Source: Flavobacteriales bacterium (GTDB lineage: Bacteria; Bacteroidota; Bacteroidia; CAIKAF01). Taken from it: DNA of 64,000 nucleotides. The translations under genes were made by a program, and so were the position numbers. The notes below the pieces were generated by a model that was not told where the DNA came from, searched no databases, and was given only the letters and a program-made list of their open reading frames with translations. Positions 19,444 through 27,836 of the stretch are shown piece after piece (position 1 is the first letter of the stretch; each line of letters begins with the position of its first letter). The stretch lies in NCBI GenBank assembly GCA_025451235.1, contig JANWKT010000014.1:1-64000 (forward strand), given 5' to 3'.

Positions 19444-20322
19444 TTATTCGTCAGCTGTTACAGTTTTATGTAAAATAAGTTGGTGCTTTTTTAAATCATA
19501 ATGATCGTACATGCTCATTACATGTACTACCAGGTTGTCGATAGAGATAGGCTCACCCATTTCTACATAGGTGAGATTGGTATCTTTTATATTTCTTCCA
19601 TCTACCAAAATAACCAGACCCGATCCGATGGCTTCCATGGAGTTATTGTCTTTGATCAACAAGCCGGTGTCTTCTCCCAGCCCTATGCCCAATACCCTTG
19701 GATTGCTGGCAACTGCCTGGAACAATCTTCCGATCCTTCCTCTATGCACAAAATGTGTATCTACAATTACATCATCGATCAAACCTAATCCCTGGGTTAT
19801 TTTCACCTCACCTTTCAGCAAAGCTTCACTGCTTGATCCCTGGTAGATCATATTACTGGATGCAGCGGCAGCTCCTGCGGATGTGCCTGCATACACAAAA
19901 TGTTCGTTCTGGTATTTATCCAACAGAATATCATGGAATTTTGTACCCCCTAAGATGGAAGACAATCTCAATTGATCTCCACCGGTAACCATTAATACAT
20001 CGGCTGCTTTTAGCCGTTCAATAACTTCTCCTCCGTTGGCTTGTTCCCTTTTTTCGATGCTGATCACATCTACATTCCGGGAGCCTAGAAATTCAAATGC
20101 ACGTTTATATTCTCTTCCTACTTCTTCAGGAATTTTAGAAGCCGTGGTTACAATTTCTATTCTTGATTCTTCTTTATATTTTGACTCTGCCCGGATCCGG
20201 GATAAAATTCCTTCTTCAAAAAAATTCAGGTTATTTTTTACATCCGAATCAAAATCGCTTTCAGTAAAGCTTCCTTTGTCAACGGCCCCTCCGATAATGA
20301 TCAGAACTCCTTTTGGTGTCAT
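19444..20322 (-). CDS. cphB: Cyanophycinase
   Basis: The 292-residue protein belongs to the peptidase S51 family. The nucleophile elbow AGTSAGAA places catalytic Ser at residue 148, and GGAVDKG and TGGDQLRL are conserved loops. It hydrolyses cyanophycin (multi-L-arginyl-poly-L-aspartate) to beta-Asp-Arg dipeptides. No signal peptide is seen, so it acts on intracellular polymer. It is divergent from cphA and upstream of the isoaspartyl peptidase, giving a complete synthesis and degradation cassette. Confidence 0.95.
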   Translation of the reverse strand: MTPKGVLIIIGGAVDKGSFTESDFDSDVKNNLNFFEEGILSRIRAESKYKEESRIEIVTTASKIPEEVGREYKRAFEFLGSRNVDVISIEKREQANGGEVIERLKAADVLMVTGGDQLRLSSILGGTKFHDILLDKYQNEHFVYAGTSAGAAAASSNMIYQGSSSEALLKGEVKITQGLGLIDDVIVDTHFVHRGRIGRLFQAVASNPRVLGIGLGEDTGLLIKDNNSMEAIGSGLVILVDGRNIKDTNLTYVEMGEPISIDNLVVHVMSMYDHYDLKKHQLILHKTVTADE

Positions 20323-20424
20323 CGTAGTTTACAATAGTTTGAGACTACAAGATTAGTACTATTTGATGGAATATGAAATGAATGTTATGGCAGTTTTAAG
20401 GAGACAATTGTTAATAAGGTGAAA

Positions 20425-20575
20425 GCATCCGCCCCTGATAGGAGCGGCACCCCGCAGCAATTGTGGGTTAGTATGGCTTGGTTGGCGTAAGCGACCGGTT
20501 GGGAGCTCTAGGCCAACTTAGTCATACTTAACCACAAGGCGAGGAGTATAGCGGATAGCAGGACCGGCGGCCCCT
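20425..20575 (+). ncRNA. Recurrent structured intergenic element, copy B (candidate RNA)
   Basis: Between the divergent cphB and cphA genes lies a compact foldable sequence. A closing stem CCGCC/GGCGG (20429-20433 with 20566-20570) surrounds the conserved blocks GATAGGAGCGGCACCCC (20437-20453) and GAGTATAGCGGATAGCAGGA (20544-20563). Between these is a long extended hairpin: 20463-20477 pairs with 20521-20535, with an inner stem GTTGGC/GCCAAC. The same pair of blocks flanks unrelated hairpins at 13667-13899 and 52632-52810. It occupies the 5' side of cphA, so it could be a leader RNA, but recurrence elsewhere argues for a general element. The rest of this 343-bp gap shows nothing else. Confidence 0.6.
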
Positions 20576-20665
20576 TTAGATAAGGTAGGGCCATAAAAAA
20601 GTTAACCTCATTTCTTTGGTTATTTAAAAAAACAGCATAAATTACCAAAAGAAAACCGGATAGCT

Positions 20666-23305
20666 ATGAAGATCTTAAGCGTACAGGCCCTGAGAGGCCC
20701 TAATTTATGGAGTGTTAATCGCAAAAAACTAATTCAAATGCGCCTCGACCTGGAGGAGCTGGAGAATTTTCCCACCAATAAAATCAAAGGATTTGATGTA
20801 CGAATAAAAAAAATGTTCCCTACCATGATCGAGCATAGATGCTCCGAAGGGGTAGAGGGTGGATTTTTTATGCGGATTGAACGCGGGACCTGGATGGGAC
20901 ATGTAATTGAACATATTGCCCTTGAAATACAAACCTTGGCTGGCATGGAAACCGGCTTCGGCAGAACCCGGGAAACCAAAACTCCTGGAATTTATAATGT
21001 GGTTTTTAGTTATGTAGAGGAGAAAGTAGGGTTATTTGCAGCCGAATCATCTGTAGCCATTGCACAAGCATTGATCGACGGTATAGAATATGATCTACAG
21101 GCGGATATTAAGAAAATGAGGGAGATCAGGGAAGAGGTACGCCTCGGACCCAGCACCGGCTCCATTGTGGACGAAGCAGTGGCCAGGGATATTCCCTGGA
21201 TCCGCTTAGGGACTAACTCATTAGTGCAATTGGGATATGGGATCAACCAAATGCGGTTCCAGGCCACCATGACCTGTAAGACCAGCAGTATTGCTGTGGA
21301 TATTGCCTGCAACAAAGAGGAAACCAAACGAATGTTAGACAATGCTTCTATCCCTGTGGCTAAAGGCGGTATTTGTATTGATGAAGAGGATCTAAAAGTG
21401 ACGATAGATAAGATCGGATATCCCATCGTGATCAAACCATTGGATGGAAACCATGGAAAGGGAGCTTCTATCAACGTAAATAATTATGAAGATGCGTTGG
21501 CTGGATTGATGCATGCTAAAAATTACTCCAGAAAAGTGATCGTGGAAAAATTCATTACCGGGTATGACTTTAGAGTCCTGGTGATCGACAATAAAATTGT
21601 GGCTGCTGCTCAACGTGTACCTGCCCATGTGAAGGGTGATGGAAAACATAGCATTCAGGAATTAATAGAAATTGAAAACAAGGATCCAAGAAGAGGATAT
21701 GGACATGAAAATGTTCTCACCGAGATCACTGTTGACAGAGATACACTTGACCTGTTGGAAAGGAAAGGTTATAGTTTGGCAACCAAGCCGGCCAAGGATG
21801 AAGTAGTGTATTTGAAGTCTACCGCGAATTTAAGTACAGGAGGAACCTCGATTGACGTAACGGATATGATGCATCCGGAAAATATTTTTCTTTCTGAAAG
21901 AATTTCGAGGGTAATTGGATTGGATGTTTGTGGGATCGATATCATGGCTCCTAATTTAACCCAACCTTTAAAGGAAAATGGAGGGGTAATACTTGAAGTA
22001 AATGCTGCTCCTGGTTTCAGGATGCATTTGGCTCCCAGTGAAGGACTACCCAGGAATGTGGCTGCACCGGTGATCGATATGTTATATCCTCCGGGTAAAC
22101 CATCCAGAATTCCTATTATTGCAGTAACGGGTACCAATGGAAAAACCACCACCACCCGTTTATTGGCCCATATGGTAAAAAACCAGGGATATAAAGTAGG
22201 GTTCACCACTTCGGATGGAATTTATGTGCAGAACCATATGTTGGAAAAAGGGGATACTACCGGACCTATGAGCACTGAATATATTTTGAAAGATCCAACC
22301 GTTGATTTTGCGGTATTGGAAACTGCCAGGGGAGGAATTTTGAGATCAGGTTTAGGTTTTAGCCGATGTGATATTGGAATTATTACCAACATCCAGGAGG
22401 ATCATTTAGGGATCAGTGATATTGAAACCCTCGATGACCTGGCACGAGTAAAAGCAGTGGTGGTAAGAAGTGTGAAGAAAGATGGTTGGGCAGTGCTGAA
22501 TGCCGAAAGCGAACATTGCGTAAAACTGGCAGATGACCTTAGCTGTAATGTAGCCTATTTCAGTATGGATGAAAATCATCCGGTGATCATCCGGCATTGT
22601 AAAAAAGGAGGAGTTGCTGCTATTTATGAAAATGGTTTCATCACCATTAAAAAAGGTGATTGGAAAATACGGGTAGAAAAGATCACCCATATTCCATTGA
22701 CCATGGGTGGAAAAGCAAAATTCATGATCGCCAATGTTTTGGCGGCCACCTTGGCGGGATTTTTATATGGGTTTAAGACCGAAGAAATGAAATTATCATT
22801 GGAAACATTTATTCCTTCAGCTGCATTAACTCCTGGCAGGATGAATATTTTCAATTTCAAGCATTTTAAAGTAATGATCGATTTTGCCCATAACAAGGCA
22901 GGTTATTTAGCTATTGAAGATTTTATGACGAGCATTGAATCTTCACACAAAGTTGGTATTATAGCCGGAGTAGGTGATAGGAGAGATAGCGACATTCGGG
23001 ACATAGGAGAAATTGCCGCCAGGATGTTTGACCATATCATTATCCGCCAGGAAAAATATTTACGCGGAAGAACTGAAGAGGAGATCATTAACCTGATCTT
23101 AGAAGGGGTTGCTCGGGTAGATAAGAATGTAACTTACGAAATTGTTCCCAAAGAAATTGAAGCCATCAAGCATGCGATCAGCATCGCCAAGGAAGGATCG
23201 TTTATTGTGGCATTAAGTGATGTAATTACCAACGCGATTGAAATTGTACAGGAATACCTGGATAAAGAAATTGAAACGCTGGAGGCCGAAGGAGTAAAAG
23301 TTTAG
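20666..23305 (+). CDS. cphA: Cyanophycin synthetase
   Basis: An 879-residue two-step ligase. The N-terminal domain (about 1-160) is followed by an ATP-grasp domain (about 210-480, with PIVIKPLDGNHGKGASINV and EVNAAPGF) and a Mur-ligase-like domain starting with the P-loop GTNGKTTTTRLL near residue 488. CphA polymerises aspartate and attaches arginine to each side chain, storing nitrogen, carbon and energy as cytoplasmic granules. Length matches the 870-900 residues of the family. It is divergent from cphB across a 343-bp region that holds a structured element. Confidence 0.97.
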   Translation: MKILSVQALRGPNLWSVNRKKLIQMRLDLEELENFPTNKIKGFDVRIKKMFPTMIEHRCSEGVEGGFFMRIERGTWMGHVIEHIALEIQTLAGMETGFGRTRETKTPGIYNVVFSYVEEKVGLFAAESSVAIAQALIDGIEYDLQADIKKMREIREEVRLGPSTGSIVDEAVARDIPWIRLGTNSLVQLGYGINQMRFQATMTCKTSSIAVDIACNKEETKRMLDNASIPVAKGGICIDEEDLKVTIDKIGYPIVIKPLDGNHGKGASINVNNYEDALAGLMHAKNYSRKVIVEKFITGYDFRVLVIDNKIVAAAQRVPAHVKGDGKHSIQELIEIENKDPRRGYGHENVLTEITVDRDTLDLLERKGYSLATKPAKDEVVYLKSTANLSTGGTSIDVTDMMHPENIFLSERISRVIGLDVCGIDIMAPNLTQPLKENGGVILEVNAAPGFRMHLAPSEGLPRNVAAPVIDMLYPPGKPSRIPIIAVTGTNGKTTTTRLLAHMVKNQGYKVGFTTSDGIYVQNHMLEKGDTTGPMSTEYILKDPTVDFAVLETARGGILRSGLGFSRCDIGIITNIQEDHLGISDIETLDDLARVKAVVVRSVKKDGWAVLNAESEHCVKLADDLSCNVAYFSMDENHPVIIRHCKKGGVAAIYENGFITIKKGDWKIRVEKITHIPLTMGGKAKFMIANVLAATLAGFLYGFKTEEMKLSLETFIPSAALTPGRMNIFNFKHFKVMIDFAHNKAGYLAIEDFMTSIESSHKVGIIAGVGDRRDSDIRDIGEIAARMFDHIIIRQEKYLRGRTEEEIINLILEGVARVDKNVTYEIVPKEIEAIKHAISIAKEGSFIVALSDVITNAIEIVQEYLDKEIETLEAEGVKV

Positions 23306-23331
23306 CCGGCCGAATTTGATAAAATATAAAA

Positions 23332-23796
23332 ATGGAAACAAGTGATTTTTCGGTTGTTTTGCAACTGGTTCCTGATATGAAGATCATTTCACGATCAGAG
23401 CACCGGATTGTTGGCTTTTCCGAAAAACATTCCCTATTGTACCATGAATGGTTGGAGAGTTCTCTGGATATCGATGATGAAATATTCAAATCGCAGGGCC
23501 TGGAATTTTTTGAAGTACTGGAGCAGCTTCGACCTGCCTATCTTATCGCCAATGACAAAAAAAGAAAACTAAGTATTTCATCGGAGATCAATGAGTTCCT
23601 GGTGGTGAATTTTCAACCTATTTTCAGTCATCCCTCTATGAAAAAAGTTGGACTGGTTAGCAATGAAATGCTCAGCATTCAAGGCCAGGCCGAATCTACC
23701 ATGGAAGAAATTAAAAACTCCTCGGCACCCAAAGGGGCCACATCCAACTTTTTTATTGATGTTAGCCAGGCAGTAGAATGGTTGGAACTAAAATAA
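23332..23796 (+). CDS. Conserved-looking protein of unknown function
   Basis: A 154-residue soluble protein that starts 26 bp after cphA on the same strand. The second half, with YLIANDKKRKLSISSEINEF and a following FFIDVSQAVEWLELK end, resembles small STAS/SpoIIAA-like proteins of Bacteroidota (the IFxDxxxAxxWL ending), but this is only a resemblance. No catalytic residues are recognised. Confidence 0.7.
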   Translation: METSDFSVVLQLVPDMKIISRSEHRIVGFSEKHSLLYHEWLESSLDIDDEIFKSQGLEFFEVLEQLRPAYLIANDKKRKLSISSEINEFLVVNFQPIFSHPSMKKVGLVSNEMLSIQGQAESTMEEIKNSSAPKGATSNFFIDVSQAVEWLELK

Positions 23797-23800
23797 AAGA

Positions 23801-25063
23801 TCATTGGTCCTCTTCCTTATCTAACCAGAAAGGGATCGACAACTTTTTTCTTTTCGAGTTGGCGTCTTCGTAAATATTCATAAGGGTTAATACATGTGAC
23901 CCCTGTTTAAAATTCCCTACATCAATATAAGTATTGATGCCCATGGTGGTGGAATTGTTTCCGTGGATGGTATAGTACCTCAAGCCGGTATAAATGGAAT
24001 CGTCAACAGATACCTGCCAGATATTTTCGAAGTAACGGTCCTTTTCGTTTTCAATTTTATCAATATGTTGGTCATAGACCACACTATAATTAATAAATAG
24101 ATTTACAACAGGATCGGATATGATATCGGATTGAATGCTGGCAAAATGGCTTCGGCCATCTTCGGTTTTGTTTCTGTACAAAAATTCCGAATAATATTCT
24201 TCGGTCTGGGTAAGGCTGAACCGATGTTGTCGATCGTCGAAAAAATTGGGCCAATGCATGATCCTGAAGATGGACAGATAGGTAAACAATATAGAGGAGA
24301 AAACGAAAACGGAATAATAAGACAAGACTTTCCAGCGACTCACATGCTGAGCAATAAAATCGAATCCTTTCTGATAAATAAATCGTAAAGTGATCAGATC
24401 GAATAAAATAAAGAATGGATACACTAGGTAGGAGATCCCTTTCACCTTTCTTAAAGAGCTAAAGGTGAACAGGTCCAGATAATATAAGGCCAATGGGACC
24501 AATACCAGGATGCTGGATCCTCTTGGAAGTATCTTTTCTATGAGAATGGCAAGTCCAAACAGCGTGAACATCAATAGCATTCCACCTCCAATGATCCAAA
24601 CAATGGTGAGTGAATTGTACATCATCCAGGCGGCAAGTTTATCTACCCGAACAATGAAGTCTGATAGCTTAGATTCATTATCCGCTCGAAATGGTTTGGC
24701 GTATTTCAACTTTTTCCCGCCAGGGGACTCTGCAAACATTGAACTAAGGGCAATAAGAGAGACCCAGAATGAACGAATCACAATATGAATAGCGAAGCCT
24801 AACGTGAGTCCTTTGATGGCCAGCATGGCGAACATGAACAACAAATTGCGGCCTACAAAGTAATTGGTATAAGATAATTGGTAAAAGAAATCCACGGTAA
24901 AACCTGATAGTTGAAGAAGAGAAAAAATAGCTCCACCGGAAATCAATATTTCCAGTTCCCATGAATTATCCTGAAGCATCTTTAGCCAGCCCGGAGCATC
25001 ATGATTTTCCTCCAGATTTTCTGAAGACTTTGATCTTCTGATGGCTTTGGTAAATAGTCCCAT
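23801..25063 (-). CDS. Multi-pass membrane protein of unknown function
   Basis: The 420-residue protein has about six hydrophobic helices, spread between residues 35 and 285, and a hydrophilic extracytoplasmic C-terminal domain of about 130 residues. The N-terminus contains DNSWELEILISGGAIFSLLQLSG, which I recall from uncharacterised Bacteroidota membrane proteins. No transporter or enzyme motif was recognised. It converges on the preceding gene with a 4-bp gap and is divergent from the PKD protein gene. Confidence 0.75.
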   Translation of the reverse strand: MGLFTKAIRRSKSSENLEENHDAPGWLKMLQDNSWELEILISGGAIFSLLQLSGFTVDFFYQLSYTNYFVGRNLLFMFAMLAIKGLTLGFAIHIVIRSFWVSLIALSSMFAESPGGKKLKYAKPFRADNESKLSDFIVRVDKLAAWMMYNSLTIVWIIGGGMLLMFTLFGLAILIEKILPRGSSILVLVPLALYYLDLFTFSSLRKVKGISYLVYPFFILFDLITLRFIYQKGFDFIAQHVSRWKVLSYYSVFVFSSILFTYLSIFRIMHWPNFFDDRQHRFSLTQTEEYYSEFLYRNKTEDGRSHFASIQSDIISDPVVNLFINYSVVYDQHIDKIENEKDRYFENIWQVSVDDSIYTGLRYYTIHGNNSTTMGINTYIDVGNFKQGSHVLTLMNIYEDANSKRKKLSIPFWLDKEEDQ

Positions 25064-25114
25064 AGGTTGGTTCCTATATACGAATATAGAAATTCAAATC
25101 TGAAAAACTATTTA

Positions 25115-25122
25115 TATCTTTG
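25115..25122 (+). promoter_or_regulatory. Bacteroidota -7 box
   Basis: TATCTTTG fits the TAnnTTTG consensus of the primary sigma factor of Bacteroidota and lies 87 bp upstream of the PKD protein start. Confidence 0.45.
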
Positions 25123-25208
25123 AATATATTGTTCAAAGGAGATGATTGGGATAGATCAGGTAATTTGGCCATCTCCAATTGGTTTTTCACTTTTAATACG
25201 TATAAACT

Positions 25209-27710
25209 ATGAAAAATTTATTTACCCTCATTTCGATTTCGATCCTTTTTATTTCTTCCACCAGGGCAGCCGGTGGTCCGGATGCCTATGGTTATACCTG
25301 GATGACCAGCCTGGATGTAGGTGGTCCTACTTACCAATGGTATGATATTTCTACTACCGGAACATTGGTCCCAGGTCTATTGGATGATAACAGTTCCCCA
25401 GGAATGGTGAACATCGGTTTTCCGTTCCATTATTATTGGAACGATTACACTCAAATGAAGATTGGGTCTAATGGCTGGGTGAGTTTTGACAATGTCAGCA
25501 ATATAGCTTCCTGTTTTCCGAATATTCCAACACCAGCCGGAGCAGGTGATAATATCCTGGCAGCGTTGATGAGTGACCTCAACTTTACAGGGGCAGGTAA
25601 CCCAGGCCAGGTATTTACCTGGAGTAATAATATAGATACTTTTATTATTATGTTCAAAAATGTTCCTTACTGGTCTATTAACCCTCCGGGATGGTCAGGT
25701 TTGAACAACTTTCAAATTATACTTTCCGGCGCGGATAGTTCGATTACTTTTATGTATCAAAGTCTTACCCCGGTTCCTTTGGCTGCAGGTTGTGTGGATA
25801 TGGTGATAGGTATTGAAAACAGTACCGGTAATATCGGTTTACAGGTATATAATGATGCCATGCCCCCTTTAACTAATTTTGCCATCAGGTTCGATTATCC
25901 GCCCGTAGTTTTGTTAAGTGTACCTGACCTTACCTCCAACTGGAATGAAAATGTGAATAACAAGGGTGTTTTTATTCCTACCGGTAGTTTTGACATGGTA
26001 AGTAACCTGAAAAATGTGGGGAATACAAATATTAGCACCAGTACTACTTATAATGCCAACATCCGCACTACAGCATTGGTTTCTGTTGCTAATTCATCTT
26101 TTATCCTCCCCAGTATAGCAGCCGGCGATGATACCACCATCCTTTTCCCCAATATGGCGAATATATTGGTTCCCGGAGAATATTATTTTGAAACGATACT
26201 CTCCAATAGCCAGGATATCAATGCTGGAAATAATACGCTGAACACACAAATAAATATGGTAGACCTATGCAACGTAAATATGTTGCTTGGATATACTCAT
26301 GGGGCTACTCCAGGGGCCACCATTAATTGGAATGGTGGGGCCAACGACGATGGAGTTGCCATTCATGTTGTTCCACCTGTATATCCGGTTACGATCACTC
26401 AAATGGATGTATATGTATCCAATAATGTTTCGGATGGTTTGTTGACGAAAATTTATGCTGACGATGGTCCCGGAGGAACCCACGGTACTTTATTATATAG
26501 TGGATCTATCCCTTCAGGAAGTATTATAAGCGGTAACTGGAATACACATGCCATCACTCCGGTAACCATTAACTCAGGCGGATTTTACGTGGCTTTCTAT
26601 CAAACCGGCACTACTATTTTTATCGGAGATGAAACGGTTGGTCCTTTTTCAAATAATAACTATGAGATTCTGGATGATGGTTGGGCTGATTATAGATACA
26701 ATGATACCAGAGATCTCATGATCCGTTGTGTTGTTACTAATTTCCCTCAGGCAGCTGCCGGAGTTTTTACGCATTCGCAATTGGGAAGCACGGTTACCTT
26801 TGATAACAATACAGTAGGTGGAGAAAATTTTATCTGGGATTATGGAGATGGAAATATAGATACCAGCTATAACGCAGCACATACCTATCTGGCTGCAGGT
26901 AACTACAATGCCTGCCTCATTGTTCAAAGCGCATGCGGTGCGGATACATCTTGTGTTACGATCTCTACTTGCGGACCCCTATCCGTTGGTTACAACTATA
27001 ATGCAGTGAACGAGGTGGTCAATTTCAATGATGCAAGTTCAGGAAATGTTCAATCGTATAGCTGGGATTTTGGGGATGGATCTCCATTATCAACTTCTCC
27101 CAATCCAGTTCATACCTATGCTTCTTGTGGTGACTATACGGTTTGCTTAACGGTTACTGATAGTTGTAATACCATGCTCACTTCCTGCGATACAGTTTCT
27201 ATTGATCTTCCTCCGGTAGCAGGATTTAATTCAACCATCAATGGAACTTTGCTTAACTGTACAGATGCTTCATCAGGTCATGGTCCATTGAGTTATGCAT
27301 GGGATTTTGGTGATGGTGGTACAAGCACCGTGCAAAATCCAACCCATACGTATGCGGTGGATGGTACTTACCTGGTTTGTTTGATCGTTACTGATTCATG
27401 CGGATCGGATACCATTTGTGCTAACACTACAACTACTACAGGAATCGAGAATGTTGTGGTGAGTGATCTTCATTTGTATCCAAATCCAACCAATGGTCAT
27501 TTTATGATCAACGGTGAATTGTCGGGGAATGCATGGGTGAGCATCATGGTTACCGATCTTTTAGGTAAAGTAATAGAGGAAAGAACTCCGGTTACCATGA
27601 GTGGAACTATTTCTATACCTATGAGCTTGGGAGAATATCCGTCAGGAATTTATTTGCTGACGATCAATATAGGAGGAGTTACAAAAACCTATAAACTCAT
27701 TAAAAAATAA
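25209..27710 (+). CDS. PKD-domain T9SS secreted protein (paralogue 1)
   Basis: An 833-residue secreted protein with a signal peptide (MKNLFTLISISILFISSTRA) and a beta-rich N-terminal part (about 40-250). Three or four PKD-like domains follow in the C-terminal half, marked by W-D-(F/Y)-G-D-G motifs (for example YSWDFGDGSP and YAWDFGDGGTS) and TYxxxGxYxxCLxVT strands. The end is a T9SS sorting domain (LHLYPNPTNGHFMINGEL...KTYKLIKK). PKD domains usually mediate protein-protein or carbohydrate contacts on the surface. It is followed by a paralogue with a near-identical sorting domain. Confidence 0.9.
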   Translation: MKNLFTLISISILFISSTRAAGGPDAYGYTWMTSLDVGGPTYQWYDISTTGTLVPGLLDDNSSPGMVNIGFPFHYYWNDYTQMKIGSNGWVSFDNVSNIASCFPNIPTPAGAGDNILAALMSDLNFTGAGNPGQVFTWSNNIDTFIIMFKNVPYWSINPPGWSGLNNFQIILSGADSSITFMYQSLTPVPLAAGCVDMVIGIENSTGNIGLQVYNDAMPPLTNFAIRFDYPPVVLLSVPDLTSNWNENVNNKGVFIPTGSFDMVSNLKNVGNTNISTSTTYNANIRTTALVSVANSSFILPSIAAGDDTTILFPNMANILVPGEYYFETILSNSQDINAGNNTLNTQINMVDLCNVNMLLGYTHGATPGATINWNGGANDDGVAIHVVPPVYPVTITQMDVYVSNNVSDGLLTKIYADDGPGGTHGTLLYSGSIPSGSIISGNWNTHAITPVTINSGGFYVAFYQTGTTIFIGDETVGPFSNNNYEILDDGWADYRYNDTRDLMIRCVVTNFPQAAAGVFTHSQLGSTVTFDNNTVGGENFIWDYGDGNIDTSYNAAHTYLAAGNYNACLIVQSACGADTSCVTISTCGPLSVGYNYNAVNEVVNFNDASSGNVQSYSWDFGDGSPLSTSPNPVHTYASCGDYTVCLTVTDSCNTMLTSCDTVSIDLPPVAGFNSTINGTLLNCTDASSGHGPLSYAWDFGDGGTSTVQNPTHTYAVDGTYLVCLIVTDSCGSDTICANTTTTTGIENVVVSDLHLYPNPTNGHFMINGELSGNAWVSIMVTDLLGKVIEERTPVTMSGTISIPMSLGEYPSGIYLLTINIGGVTKTYKLIKK

Positions 27711-27732
27711 GTTTCGAATATTTTCTATTCAT

Positions 27733-27763
27733 AAAATCCTCTGTTATGGCAACAGAGGATTTT
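27733..27763 (+). terminator. Rho-independent-like terminator
   Basis: AAAATCCTCTGTT and AACAGAGGATTTT form a 13-bp stem with a five-base loop just after the PKD gene, followed by a T-rich stretch. A closely similar hairpin ends the paralogous gene at 30480-30511. Confidence 0.8.
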
Positions 27764-27810
27764 ATTTATTTTAGCATGAGCTTACAAAGCTGTTTATCCA
27801 CAATATTCAT

Positions 27811-27818
27811 TATATTTG
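27811..27818 (+). promoter_or_regulatory. Bacteroidota -7 box
   Basis: TATATTTG matches TAnnTTTG exactly and lies 18 bp before the ATG of the second PKD gene, implying a very short leader. Confidence 0.6.
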
Positions 27819-27836
27819 GATCCTATCAACCTATGA

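Noticed and set aside
20401-20600. tRNA or T-box-like leader upstream of cphA
   Set aside because: No cloverleaf, T-loop or T-box sequence is present; the same flanks recur at unrelated loci, which fits a repeated element better.
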